Positions 1-7,307 of a DNA stretch of 13,026 nt are shown here, piece by piece. The stretch comes from Actinomycetota bacterium. Its GTDB lineage: Bacteria; Actinomycetota; Actinomycetes; Nanopelagicales; Nanopelagicaceae. Below the pieces are notes generated by a model. It saw only the letters and a program-made list of their open reading frames with translations. It was not told the origin of the DNA and did no database searches. Made by a program: the position numbers and the translations under genes. The stretch's first letter is position 1, and each line of letters starts with the position of its first letter. The DNA lies in the NCBI GenBank assembly GCA_947377725.1, contig CANCGX010000025.1, forward strand, positions 1 to 13,026. Reading direction: 5' to 3'.

Positions 1-156
1 GATGCTGACATTGCAGGGCTAAATATCCCAACCGGCATTCCATTGTTGTACGAGTTAAACGATGATTTTATGCCAATAAAGAATGGCGGAGAATATTTAG
101 ATCCAGAAGCTGCAAAAGATGCAATTGAAGCAGTTGCGAATCAGGGTAAAAAATAA
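1..156 (+). CDS. gpmA: 2,3-bisphosphoglycerate-dependent phosphoglycerate mutase, C-terminal 51 residues (5' end outside window)
   Basis: Frame 1 is open from the first base to a TAA at 154-156. The tail contains LNIPTGIPLLYEL, which is the near-invariant C-terminal segment of cofactor-dependent phosphoglycerate mutases, followed by YLDPEAAKDAIEAVANQGKK, matching the usual ending of actinobacterial GpmA. The enzyme interconverts 3- and 2-phosphoglycerate in glycolysis and gluconeogenesis in the cytoplasm. The catalytic RHG histidine lies outside the window. In Mycobacterium tuberculosis gpm1 directly precedes senX3-regX3; here phoU is inserted in opposite orientation. The gene ends 4 bp before the phoU stop codon, so the two are convergent and no terminator fits in the gap. 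Confidence 0.93.
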   Translation, partial: DADIAGLNIPTGIPLLYELNDDFMPIKNGGEYLDPEAAKDAIEAVANQGKK

Positions 157-160
157 TTAA

Positions 161-814
161 TTAATTTTTTGAATTTGCGTATTCGCCAGTCACCAAGAAA
201 TAAACGCGGTGGCTGATGGATACAGCGTGATCTGCAAATCGCTCGAAGTAGCGTCCAAGAAGTGTCATATCAATGGCAGTCTCGACGCCGTGACTCCAAT
301 CATCTCCAAGCAGAGTTGAGATAAGCAGGCGATGCAAACGATCCATTTCGTCATCATCTTGTTCTATTTCAAGAGCGCGAGTTAAATCGCGATACTGAAG
401 AACCGTCACCATCTTCTCCATAATGCGAGCATTTGATTTGCTCATATCTTGGATGATTGTTTGCAATTCTGCGGGTACTGCATTATTTGGATAACGCATA
501 CGTGCGAGCTTTGCAATGTGATGGGCAAGATCACCCATGCGTTCGAGATCAGCGCTGATGCGAAGAGCCGTGACAAGTGCACGTAAATCAGAAGCCACAG
601 GTTGTTGGCGAGCCATCAAATTGATAATTCGAGCATCTAAATCATGTTGGGTGTGATCCACATTTTCATCAGCGGCGATAACTCTTTCGGCGATAGCAAG
701 ATCAGCAGTAGCAAGTGAGATACATGCTTGATCAAGGGCTTCTCGGACCAATGCGGCCATCCCGAGCAGGCTTGTATTGATTCCTTCGAGTTCTTCATGA
801 AACATATCGCGCAT
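161..814 (-). CDS. phoU: Phosphate transport/signalling regulator PhoU
   Basis: PhoU links the Pst phosphate transporter to the phosphate-sensing histidine kinase and damps the Pho response when phosphate is sufficient. The 217-residue product has two PhoU helical repeats. Visible family features are the start MRDMFHEEL, AADENVDHTQHDLDARI, RQQPVASDLRALVTALR with SADLERMGDLAHHIAKLAR, and in the second repeat EQDDDEMDRLHR and GRYFERFADHAVSISHRV, all very close to Streptomyces PhoU. The reading frame is open up to an ATG at 853, but family alignment starts at the ATG at 814, and a TACCCT -10 element lies 6 nt before that ATG, as expected for a leaderless mRNA. It is divergent from senX3, as in Streptomyces. 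No pst genes are in the window. Confidence 0.95.
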   Translation of the reverse strand: MRDMFHEELEGINTSLLGMAALVREALDQACISLATADLAIAERVIAADENVDHTQHDLDARIINLMARQQPVASDLRALVTALRISADLERMGDLAHHIAKLARMRYPNNAVPAELQTIIQDMSKSNARIMEKMVTVLQYRDLTRALEIEQDDDEMDRLHRLLISTLLGDDWSHGVETAIDMTLLGRYFERFADHAVSISHRVYFLVTGEYANSKN

Positions 815-820
815 TGGGTA

Positions 821-826
821 AGGGTA
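821..826 (-). promoter_or_regulatory. Putative leaderless -10 element of phoU
   Basis: On the minus strand TACCCT (fits TANNNT) is followed by exactly 6 nt and then the ATG at 814, so transcription would start at or next to the start codon. No convincing -35 hexamer is seen. The same 6-nt geometry occurs before senX3, lpqE and ppx. Confidence 0.5.
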
Positions 827-857
827 CCTTTCAGATAGACCTTGCCCCAGCATTATT

Positions 858-890
858 GTTAACAGAGCCTGAACTATCAGTTAAATCTAG
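858..890. promoter_or_regulatory. Putative Pho box (three 11-bp units) between phoU and senX3
   Basis: Three consecutive 11-bp units read GTTAACAGAGC, CTGAACTATCA and GTTAAATCTAG on the plus strand; on the minus strand this is TTAAC-N6-TTCAG-N6-TTAAC. Tandem 11-bp direct repeats are the known layout of PhoP/PhoB-type (OmpR-family) binding sites, including the Streptomyces PHO box in the equivalent phoU/phoR-phoP intergenic region. The box lies about 32 bp upstream of the proposed phoU -10 and about 53 bp upstream of the senX3 -10, so it could serve either gene. Autoregulation by RegX3 is inference. Confidence 0.5.
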
Positions 891-942
891 GCTTTCTGGG
901 CTCGAAGGCGAGACAAGGGCCAGAGAGAGCTTGTTTGTCTCC

Positions 943-948
943 TAGGAT
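943..948 (+). promoter_or_regulatory. Putative leaderless -10 element of senX3
   Basis: TAGGAT (TANNNT) ends 6 nt before the GTG at 955. The AAGGAG at 950-955 overlaps the start codon and is therefore too close to act as a ribosome binding site, which supports a leaderless start. Confidence 0.5.
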
Positions 949-954
949 TAAGGA

Positions 955-2055
955 GTGATTTGGAATCGGAGACGTTCGCCGGGTGGTGACCCTTTCGGGG
1001 GTTCAACCTCACTTGCTAAAGTCCCCGTGGAACTAATCGATATTCTGGATTCTGTTGATGCCGAGCACATGCTCATTGATGCTTCCGAGAAGGTAATCGA
1101 AAGTTCAGACGGAATTTCAACTTTTAGTATCGTGCGCGATCAATCTCTTATAAATGAGCAGCTTTTAAGGCTTGTTCGAGCGACACGTCGTTCCGGTCAA
1201 CCGCAAGAAACAACCATGGAACTTCCTCGTGGTCCAATCGGCGGCGGCATTCATACACTTTTTGTCCGTGTGACCCCATTAGGCGACGAAGGTTTGATTG
1301 CAATTCTGATTTTTGATGACTCGGAAATGCGTCGCTTAGATTCAATTCGCCGAGATTTTGTTGCAAACATTTCTCACGAACTCAAAACCCCAATAGGAGC
1401 TCTCTCTATTTTGAGCGAAGCAGTGTTAGGCGCAGCTGATGATCCAGAAGCAATTACTCGATTTGCTGGAAGAATGCAGGTTGAAGCAAAACGTCTTAGC
1501 GGATTAGTTCAAGAAATTATTGATCTCTCTCGCCTACAGGATGATGACCCGTTAAAAAATGGAAAAATTTTCAACATTGCAGATGCTATTAAAGAAGCGA
1601 TTGAGCAAACTCGAATGGCATCTGAAGCCAAGAAGATAGATATTTCCTTTACGCCAATAGATCAACCACAAATTCTGGGAGACCGTGATCAAGTTATCAT
1701 GGCAATTCACAACCTTGTTGAAAATGCTGTCAATTACAGCCCTGAGTCAACCAGAGTGGCAGTTACTCTAAAAGAAATCGACGGATTAGTAGATGTTTCA
1801 ATATCCGATCAAGGTATCGGTATTCCTGATAAAGATCTAGAGCGAATTTTTGAACGTTTTTATAGAGTAGATGCTGCTCGAAGCCGCGAGACTGGCGGAA
1901 CCGGTCTGGGACTTTCCATTGTGAAACATGTAGCCACCAACCATGGTGGCGATGTTTCTGTATGGAGCGTTGAAGGTGCAGGAAGCACCTTCACAATTCG
2001 CTTCCCTCAAGCGAATGCGCAGGAACGACTACACGTTGGAGGGAATGAAATATGA
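955..2055 (+). CDS. senX3: Phosphate-responsive sensor histidine kinase, SenX3/PhoR type, without membrane segments
   Basis: This kinase autophosphorylates on a histidine and passes the phosphate to RegX3. Residues about 25-125 form a divergent PAS-like region; the dimerisation/phosphoacceptor domain has SHELKTP with His141; the ATP-binding domain shows the N box HNLVENAVNYS (252-262), G1 DQGIGI (285-290), F box ERFYR (300-304) and G2 GGTGLGL (314-320). The kinase half closely follows mycobacterial SenX3. Unlike SenX3 of M. tuberculosis and PhoR of Streptomyces, no transmembrane helix is present: the N terminus is short and polar, and an in-frame TAA at 949-951 rules out an upstream extension. 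The start is GTG at 955. The stop overlaps the regX3 start (ATGA), so the two are translationally coupled. Confidence 0.93.
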   Translation: MIWNRRRSPGGDPFGGSTSLAKVPVELIDILDSVDAEHMLIDASEKVIESSDGISTFSIVRDQSLINEQLLRLVRATRRSGQPQETTMELPRGPIGGGIHTLFVRVTPLGDEGLIAILIFDDSEMRRLDSIRRDFVANISHELKTPIGALSILSEAVLGAADDPEAITRFAGRMQVEAKRLSGLVQEIIDLSRLQDDDPLKNGKIFNIADAIKEAIEQTRMASEAKKIDISFTPIDQPQILGDRDQVIMAIHNLVENAVNYSPESTRVAVTLKEIDGLVDVSISDQGIGIPDKDLERIFERFYRVDAARSRETGGTGLGLSIVKHVATNHGGDVSVWSVEGAGSTFTIRFPQANAQERLHVGGNEI

Positions 2056-2747
2056 GCATGAGAACCAAGATTCTTCTTGTTGAAGACGAGGCATCTCTAT
2101 CTGAGCCACTTGCATATTTGCTTGGTAAAGAGGGCTTTGATGTCGTAATTGCCGATACTGGTACAGCAGCGGTCGAGATGTTCACTCGCAGCGGAGCTGA
2201 CCTCATTCTCCTTGATTTGATGCTTCCAGGTATTTCAGGAACTGAAGTTTGTCGCCAAATTCGCGCAACATCAGCTGTCCCAATCATCATGCTTACTGCA
2301 AAAGATACTGAAGTAGATAAAGTTGTTGGGCTTGAGCTAGGCGCCGATGATTATGTAACGAAGCCATATTCAGCAAGAGAGCTGGTTGCTCGTATTCGTG
2401 CTGTTCTTCGCCGCCAAGGTGGACTCGATGATAATTACGGCGAAGATGCGCAGCTCGTTGCAGGACCTGTGAAGATGGATGTCGATCGTCATATCGTGAC
2501 TGTGAATGGTGAAACAACTTCGCTCCCACTTAAAGAATTTGAATTACTTGAATATCTAATCCGTAATTCTGGACGAGTACTTACTCGCGCACAATTGATC
2601 GACCGTGTTTGGGGAAATGATTACTTCGGCGATACGAAGACACTAGATGTTCACATCAAACGCTTGCGTGCAAAGGTGGAAGTAGATCCAGCAAATCCCG
2701 TCTTTATTCAGACTGTTCGTGGATTAGGTTATAAATTCGAGAATTAA
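2052..2747 (+). CDS. regX3: Two-component response regulator RegX3/PhoP (OmpR/PhoB family)
   Basis: A 231-residue DNA-binding response regulator, partner of the upstream kinase, expected to activate phosphate-starvation genes by binding 11-bp direct repeats. The receiver domain has acidic residues Glu11 and Asp12, phosphoacceptor Asp55 (LLDLMLPG), Thr82 and Lys104 (YVTKPYSARE). The C-terminal winged helix covers about 135-231 and includes LPLKEFELLEYL, the recognition-helix region TKTLDVHIKRLRAKVE, and the closing TVRGLGYKFE typical of the OmpR/PhoB class. Start at 2052 overlaps the senX3 stop; GGAGGG at 2038-2043 lies 8 nt upstream. A second ATG two codons later would give almost the same protein. 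It is convergent with lpqE, with only 13 bp between stop codons and no terminator hairpin visible. Confidence 0.96.
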   Translation: MSMRTKILLVEDEASLSEPLAYLLGKEGFDVVIADTGTAAVEMFTRSGADLILLDLMLPGISGTEVCRQIRATSAVPIIMLTAKDTEVDKVVGLELGADDYVTKPYSARELVARIRAVLRRQGGLDDNYGEDAQLVAGPVKMDVDRHIVTVNGETTSLPLKEFELLEYLIRNSGRVLTRAQLIDRVWGNDYFGDTKTLDVHIKRLRAKVEVDPANPVFIQTVRGLGYKFEN

Positions 2748-2760
2748 AGGTATCTAAAGC

Positions 2761-3231
2761 TTAAGCAACGTCTGCGAAAATATCTGTTTTCTCGCGAACG
2801 AGAACGCTCAACGTAACGCTCTCTGCTTTGCCAAATGTAACTGTCAGATCTGAACGTGAACCTGGTGTGAGGTTCAAGCCGGGGAATGCAGCATGTGCAT
2901 TTGCGCTATCGCCAGAGAAAATAACTGGGGCATTTTGAGCGAGCGCACCCGAACCAGTGACAACTCCAGCAATTCCATTTGCAGAAATTGATGTGATTGC
3001 ATCTGCCGATGAGTCTTCATTAACTACGGTTCCAACAAGTACTGCAGAACCATCTGGTTGCGCTACCAATACGAAATCGCGAAGCTTTAAAGCGCCACTA
3101 TCTTTTTCAACACCATCTGTTACCTGGCGAATCTTGGAGGTAGGGGCATCCTTGCCAGCGGCTGTACAGCCTGAGAGAAGTCCAGCTGAAATAAGGGCCA
3201 CAGATGCAATCGCAAGTTTCTTTGAAATCAT
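2761..3231 (-). CDS. lpqE: Secreted lipoprotein, LpqE-like
   Basis: The 156-residue product begins with a lipoprotein signal peptide: Lys4-Lys5, a hydrophobic stretch, and lipobox LSGC with Cys22 as lipidation site. The mature part has no cysteines and looks like one beta-sandwich domain, with blocks such as LRDFVLVAQPDGSAVLVGTVVNE, a PGLNLTPG turn and DLTVTFGKAESVTLSVLVRE. In M. tuberculosis the lipoprotein gene lpqE (Rv3584) is divergent from carD (Rv3583c) followed by ispD, ispF, cysS and rlmB; position, orientation and protein type all match here, so orthology rests largely on synteny. Function is unknown; some related extracytoplasmic domains resemble copper chaperones, but no clear metal motif is seen. 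The start at 3231 is preferred over an ATG at 3252 because of the signal peptide and a -10 element 6 nt upstream. Confidence 0.82.
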   Translation of the reverse strand: MISKKLAIASVALISAGLLSGCTAAGKDAPTSKIRQVTDGVEKDSGALKLRDFVLVAQPDGSAVLVGTVVNEDSSADAITSISANGIAGVVTGSGALAQNAPVIFSGDSANAHAAFPGLNLTPGSRSDLTVTFGKAESVTLSVLVREKTDIFADVA

Positions 3232-3237
3232 GGGGGA

Positions 3238-3243
3238 ATCGTA
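3238..3243 (-). promoter_or_regulatory. Putative leaderless -10 element of lpqE
   Basis: On the minus strand TACGAT (TANNNT) is followed by TCCCCC (6 nt) and then the ATG at 3231. There is no purine-rich ribosome binding site, which fits a leaderless mRNA. Confidence 0.55.
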
Positions 3244-3297
3244 TCTTTTCAACGGTCCAGCTCTGCCCAGCGGCCCCCTTGAACCCTCAAGGTGGGC

Positions 3298-3327
3298 TGG
3301 AGAGATGTCCCAACTTGCTGGTAGACT
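3298..3327 (+). promoter_or_regulatory. Candidate carD promoter
   Basis: TGGAGA at 3298-3303 (4 of 6 to TTGACA) and TAGACT at 3322-3327 are separated by 18 bp. This would give a leader of roughly 40 nt, which contains AAAGG at 3359-3363, 9 nt before the carD ATG. In contrast to the divergent lpqE, carD thus looks like a leadered gene with a ribosome binding site. Match is weak to moderate. Confidence 0.35.
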
Positions 3328-3372
3328 TGCCCTCTTGCAGTTCCTGTTGGACTTACTGAAAGGCCATTCTCA

Positions 3373-3855
3373 ATGACATTTAAGGTCGGCGAAACCGTTG
3401 TTTATCCCCATCACGGAGCGGCTCTCATTGAGGCGATTGAAACCCGAACCATTAAAGGCGAAGAGAAGATTTACCTCGTTCTCAAGGTTGCCCAAGGCGA
3501 TCTGACCGTCCGAGTTCCAGCAGAAAACGTAGATTTAGTAGGCGTCCGCGATGTCGTCGATTCAGCAGGCTTGGATCGTGTATTTAACGTCTTGCGCCAG
3601 CCATATACAGAAGAACCAACAAACTGGTCACGTCGCTACAAGGCCAACGTTGAGAAGCTTGCTTCAGGTGACGTCATTAAGGTTGCAGAAGTTGTACGCG
3701 ATCTCTACCGCCGCGACCTTGACCGTGGACTTTCAGCCGGCGAGAAGCGCATGCTTTCAAAGGCAAAACAGATTTTGATTTCAGAGCTCGCACTTGCAGA
3801 GCGCACAGATGAAGAGAAGGCCGGCGTAATTCTTGATGAGGTCCTTGCTTCCTAA
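3373..3855 (+). CDS. carD: RNA polymerase-binding transcription regulator CarD
   Basis: CarD binds the RNA polymerase beta subunit and stabilises open promoter complexes, notably at rRNA promoters, and is essential in mycobacteria. The 160-residue product has the N-terminal RNAP-interacting Tudor-like domain (about 1-55, VGETVVYPHHGAALIEAIE, with Arg25 and Arg47 at positions known to contact RNAP in M. tuberculosis) and the helical DNA-binding domain with Trp85 in PTNWSRRYKAN, the residue that wedges into the upstream edge of the bubble. The C terminus (GLSAGEKRML, ILDEVLA) matches mycobacterial CarD at usual length. AAAGG lies 9 nt before the ATG. It is the first gene of a tight run through mutT1; its last 20 bp overlap ispDF. 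Confidence 0.97.
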   Translation: MTFKVGETVVYPHHGAALIEAIETRTIKGEEKIYLVLKVAQGDLTVRVPAENVDLVGVRDVVDSAGLDRVFNVLRQPYTEEPTNWSRRYKANVEKLASGDVIKVAEVVRDLYRRDLDRGLSAGEKRMLSKAKQILISELALAERTDEEKAGVILDEVLAS

Positions 3856-4999
3856 TCACTCTGTAACCGTCATCATCCCTGCAGGGGGTAGTGGCGAACG
3901 TCTGGGTGCTTCAATTCCAAAAGCGTTAGTCTCTTTGGCTGGCCGCACACTCATTGAACACTGTGTCTCCAATGTTGCGCCAATTGCTAATCAGATAATT
4001 GTTGCGGCTCCTGCTGGCTATGAGGATCAATTCCGCACTTTATTAGGCGATGACATTTTGGTAGTGACAGGCGGAGTTGCTCGGGCAGATTCTGTACGGG
4101 CAGCACTTCAACATGCCACATCAGATTTCACTCTGGTTCATGATGCAGCGCGATCACTCGCGTCGGCAGAATTGGCGGGACGGGTTATTGATGCGCTCGC
4201 TTCTGGTGAGAAAGCAGTTATTCCTGTCATGGCTGTTATCGACACTATCAAATACGTTGACCACAATAATTTTGTTGTCGCAACACATGATCGAAGTAGT
4301 TTGCGTGCCGTTCAAACACCGCAAGGTTTCGAGACCTCAACTTTGAAAGAAGCGCATGCCACATCCCAAGATGCGACAGATGATGCTGGGCTTGTCGAAG
4401 CGTTGAACATTCCTGTCAAAATTGTTGATGGTGAAGAGCGCGCATTCAAAATAACCTTGCCAGAAGATTTAGTTCGCGCACAAAAATTTCTCATTGGAGA
4501 AACCACAACAAATATACGTGTCGGCATTGGTACGGATGCGCATGCTTTTAGCGCAAATCCACAGCGCCAGATGTGGCTTGCTGGATTGTTGTGGAGCGAT
4601 GAAGTAGGCGTAGATGGCCACTCTGACGGTGATGTAGCAGCTCACGCAATATGCGACGCTCTTTTCTCAGCCGCCCAACTTGGTGATCTTGGTTCTAACT
4701 TTGGCGTCTCAGAACCTGAATGGGCTGGCGCATCAGGTGCAAAGCTTTTGCAAGAAACATTAAATCGCATTCGCGCTGCAGGTTTTGAAATCAATAATGT
4801 CAGCGTACAAATTGTCGGTAATCGTCCAAAGATTGGGCCGCGCAGAGCTGAGGCAATCGCTGCTTTATCGGCGGCACTCGATGGCGCTCCAGTTTCGCTG
4901 AGCGCAACAACAACCGACGGACTTGGATTTACTGGCGAAGGTAAAGGAATCTCTGCCATCGCGTCAGTCTTGCTCAGAGCAACGGATAGAATCTCCTAA
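3836..4999 (+). CDS. ispDF: Bifunctional IspD/IspF: MEP cytidylyltransferase and MECDP synthase
   Basis: One uninterrupted 387-residue protein joins two MEP-pathway enzymes of isoprenoid precursor synthesis. Residues about 8-220 are IspD (CTP + 2-C-methyl-D-erythritol 4-phosphate to CDP-ME), with the nucleotide-binding loop PAGGSGERLG, Lys29 and VHDAAR. Residues about 227-383 are IspF (CDP-ME 2-phosphate to ME-2,4-cyclodiphosphate), with metal ligands Asp234 and His236 in GTDAHAF and His270 in GHSDGDVAAHA, plus TTTDGLGFTGEGKG. The IspF half resembles mycobacterial IspF. In M. tuberculosis and Streptomyces the two are separate genes; fusions are known elsewhere. ATG 3836 is chosen; a TTG at 3833 is also possible, and the only purine-rich site (AGAAGG, 3815-3820) is rather far. 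The stop overlaps the cysS start (TAATG). Confidence 0.95.
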   Translation: MRSLLPNHSVTVIIPAGGSGERLGASIPKALVSLAGRTLIEHCVSNVAPIANQIIVAAPAGYEDQFRTLLGDDILVVTGGVARADSVRAALQHATSDFTLVHDAARSLASAELAGRVIDALASGEKAVIPVMAVIDTIKYVDHNNFVVATHDRSSLRAVQTPQGFETSTLKEAHATSQDATDDAGLVEALNIPVKIVDGEERAFKITLPEDLVRAQKFLIGETTTNIRVGIGTDAHAFSANPQRQMWLAGLLWSDEVGVDGHSDGDVAAHAICDALFSAAQLGDLGSNFGVSEPEWAGASGAKLLQETLNRIRAAGFEINNVSVQIVGNRPKIGPRRAEAIAALSAALDGAPVSLSATTTDGLGFTGEGKGISAIASVLLRATDRIS

Positions 5000-6390
5000 T
5001 GGCGCTCTCCTTATATAACACTGCAAACCGAACCGTTAGTGAGTTCAGACCAATCACTCCTGGCAAAGTTGGCATTTATCTATGTGGCGCAACGGTTCAA
5101 GCACCTCCACATATTGGACATATTCGCAGCGGAGTTAATTTCGACATTCTTCGCCGCTGGTTGGCTGCTTCAGGTTTCGAAGTAACTTTTATTCGAAACG
5201 TCACAGATATCGATGACAAAATTTTGCACAAAGCCGTCCATGAAGAAATTCCATGGTGGGCTGTTGCTATGAAATATGAGCGTGCATTCACGGATGCATA
5301 CAAAGCTTTAAATGTTTTGCCTCCAACCTACGAACCTCGAGCTACTGGTCACATCACTCAAATGATTTCCCTTATGGAGACTTTGATTGAAAAGGGACAT
5401 GCGTACGCTCCAGGAAACGGTGATGTGTATTTAGAAGTTCGCACTTTAAAGTCGTACCTAACTTTGTCGAATCAAAAGTTAGATGACCTTCAACCTGCGG
5501 GAGATGCAGAAGATCGATTAAAGAGAGATCCTCGCGATTTCGCTTTATGGAAGGCTTCAAAACCTGGCGAACCATCATGGCCAACTCCATGGGGCGATGG
5601 CCGTCCTGGTTGGCACCTGGAATGTTCAGCCATGGCTCAGGCTTATCTTGGTGAAACTTTTGATATTCACGGCGGCGGTTTAGACCTTATTTTCCCGCAT
5701 CACGAGAATGAAATCGCACAATCTGAAGCAGCTGGATACGGCTTTGCCAATGTTTGGATGCACAATGCTTGGGTTACAACCGCTGGCGAGAAGATGTCGA
5801 AGTCTCTTGGCAATTCGCTTCAAGTTCAGGAATTGATTAAAAAAGTTCGTGGCATTGAATTACGTTGGTATCTCGGAAGCGCTCACTATCGATCAATGCT
5901 CGAATTTTCATTTGAAGCCCTTGAAGAATCTGCCGTAGCTTTTCGTCGAATCGAAGCATTCCTAGATCGCGCAATTGGCCTTCTTGGTAAAACCCCAGAA
6001 GGAATTATTGCTTCAGCATTTGCTGATGCCATGAACGATGATTTGGCCGTGCCAACAGCGCTAGCTTTTCTTTCGGAGACTGTTAAGAATGGAAATAATG
6101 CTCTTGCAGCAAATGATCTTGTAACTCTCGAAGTTGCCGTCGCTGAAGTTCGCGGCACATTAGGTGTACTTGGTTGCGATCCCCTGGATGAAGCTTTTTC
6201 CTCAAACTCCACAGTAAAAACTGATGCAATCGATGGATTAATTTCACTTGCTTTGCAACAACGCGAAGCAGCACGTGCACGAAAAGACTTTGCCGCTTCC
6301 GACGCAATCCGCGACCAAATCGCAGCGCTCGGAATTGTCATTGAAGATACGCCGCAAGGACCCCGATGGCAGATTACTAGTGGACGGTAG
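4999..6390 (+). CDS. cysS: Cysteinyl-tRNA synthetase
   Basis: A 463-residue class I aminoacyl-tRNA synthetase that charges tRNA-Cys. The signature PPHIGH sits at 36-41 and KMSKSLGN at 265-272. The zinc ligands that discriminate cysteine are all present: Cys29 (YLCGATVQ), Cys209 (WHLECSAMA), His234 and Glu238 (FPHHENEIAQSE). Other conserved blocks are RNVTDIDDKI and GGGLDLIFPHHE. The helical C-terminal part (about 300-463) includes the AARARKDFAASDAIRDQIAALGI segment typical of CysRS. Length is normal. The gene starts on the last base of the ispDF stop and is followed 4 bp later by rlmB. The same order ispF-cysS-rlmB is known from mycobacteria and Streptomyces. It is not the mycothiol ligase MshC, which is shorter and lacks a functional KMSKS region. 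Confidence 0.97.
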   Translation: MALSLYNTANRTVSEFRPITPGKVGIYLCGATVQAPPHIGHIRSGVNFDILRRWLAASGFEVTFIRNVTDIDDKILHKAVHEEIPWWAVAMKYERAFTDAYKALNVLPPTYEPRATGHITQMISLMETLIEKGHAYAPGNGDVYLEVRTLKSYLTLSNQKLDDLQPAGDAEDRLKRDPRDFALWKASKPGEPSWPTPWGDGRPGWHLECSAMAQAYLGETFDIHGGGLDLIFPHHENEIAQSEAAGYGFANVWMHNAWVTTAGEKMSKSLGNSLQVQELIKKVRGIELRWYLGSAHYRSMLEFSFEALEESAVAFRRIEAFLDRAIGLLGKTPEGIIASAFADAMNDDLAVPTALAFLSETVKNGNNALAANDLVTLEVAVAEVRGTLGVLGCDPLDEAFSSNSTVKTDAIDGLISLALQQREAARARKDFAASDAIRDQIAALGIVIEDTPQGPRWQITSGR

Positions 6391-6394
6391 ATAG

Positions 6395-7306
6395 ATGACA
6401 AAGCAATTACGTAACCCAGATCGCATGAAGCCAAAAGGTGCGGCTAAGCCAGAACGTAAGCAACAAGCAACCAAACAAGAGAAGCGTGCCGCACGTCGTC
6501 CACAAAAGGACGATGCACCTTCTCGCACGTCGACGCCTCGCCCTACACGACCTTCTCGTTCGAGCGGTAAGCCAACTCAAGATGCAGTTGCTGGTCGCAA
6601 TCCGGTTGTTGAAGCGCTTCGCGCTGGTGTTCCGGCAACTGAACTGATCATTGCATCGCGCGCAGAAATGGATGAGCGCATGATGGAGTCGCTTCGTCTT
6701 GCAAAGAATGCCAATTTAGCTATTAAGGAAGTAGCCCGCGGAGTTTTGGACATCATCACGGGAACTACAAATCACCAAGGAATAGGCCTTGTAATCAAGG
6801 AATTCCAATACACAAACTTTGATGACCTGCTCAATAAAGCAAAGAATCCTGCTTTGATTATTGGAATGGATGGAGTGACAGACCCACATAACCTCGGCGC
6901 TATTGTGCGAAGTGCATCTGCATTTGGCGCTGACGGCGTTGTAATTCCTGAACGTCGCAACGCTTCAATGACGGGAAGTGCGTGGAAATCTTCAGCCGGT
7001 GCTGCAGCGCGTATGCCAATATCTCAGGTAACCAATCTTGTTCGTTCGATTGAAGATGCAAAGAAGGCCGGATTATTTGTCGTTGGACTTGATGCCGATG
7101 GCCAAGAATCTTTACCTCAATTTTCACTCGCAAAGGATTCAATTTATGTAATTGTTGGAAGTGAAGGCAAGGGCCTTTCTCGACTCGTTCGCGAAAAGTG
7201 CGATGTCATTCTTTCAATTCCGATGAATTCTGAAACAGAATCACTTAATGCAAGCGTTGCGACAGCAATCGTTATGCATTGGATTGCGGCAGAAAGAGCG
7301 CAATAA
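6395..7306 (+). CDS. rlmB: 23S rRNA (guanosine-2'-O-)-methyltransferase RlmB (TrmH/SpoU family)
   Basis: RlmB methylates the 2'-hydroxyl of a conserved 23S rRNA guanosine (G2251 in E. coli numbering) using S-adenosylmethionine. After a substrate-binding domain (about 67-140, GRNPVVEALRAG) comes the SPOUT methylase domain with its three motifs: DPHNLGAIVRSA (Asn166, Arg172), GSEGKGL (255-261) and SLNASVA (283-289), which form the trefoil knot. Residues 1-65 are an added tail rich in Lys, Arg, Pro and Ser, with no hydrophobic core, likely disordered and RNA-binding; similar basic N-terminal tails occur in other actinobacterial RlmB. The start lies 4 bp after cysS, with only a weak GGTAG upstream. 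The assignment to G2251 rests on family and synteny. Confidence 0.93.
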   Translation: MTKQLRNPDRMKPKGAAKPERKQQATKQEKRAARRPQKDDAPSRTSTPRPTRPSRSSGKPTQDAVAGRNPVVEALRAGVPATELIIASRAEMDERMMESLRLAKNANLAIKEVARGVLDIITGTTNHQGIGLVIKEFQYTNFDDLLNKAKNPALIIGMDGVTDPHNLGAIVRSASAFGADGVVIPERRNASMTGSAWKSSAGAAARMPISQVTNLVRSIEDAKKAGLFVVGLDADGQESLPQFSLAKDSIYVIVGSEGKGLSRLVREKCDVILSIPMNSETESLNASVATAIVMHWIAAERAQ

Positions 7307-7307
7307 A

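Noticed and set aside
2957..3376. Plus-strand open frame of 139 codons opposite lpqE
   Set aside because: It is the antisense shadow of lpqE, with no recognisable domain, and runs across the lpqE/carD promoter region.
5886..6434. Minus-strand open frame of 182 codons opposite cysS
   Set aside because: Ser/Arg/Ala-rich translation typical of a shadow frame; cysS is certain on the other strand.
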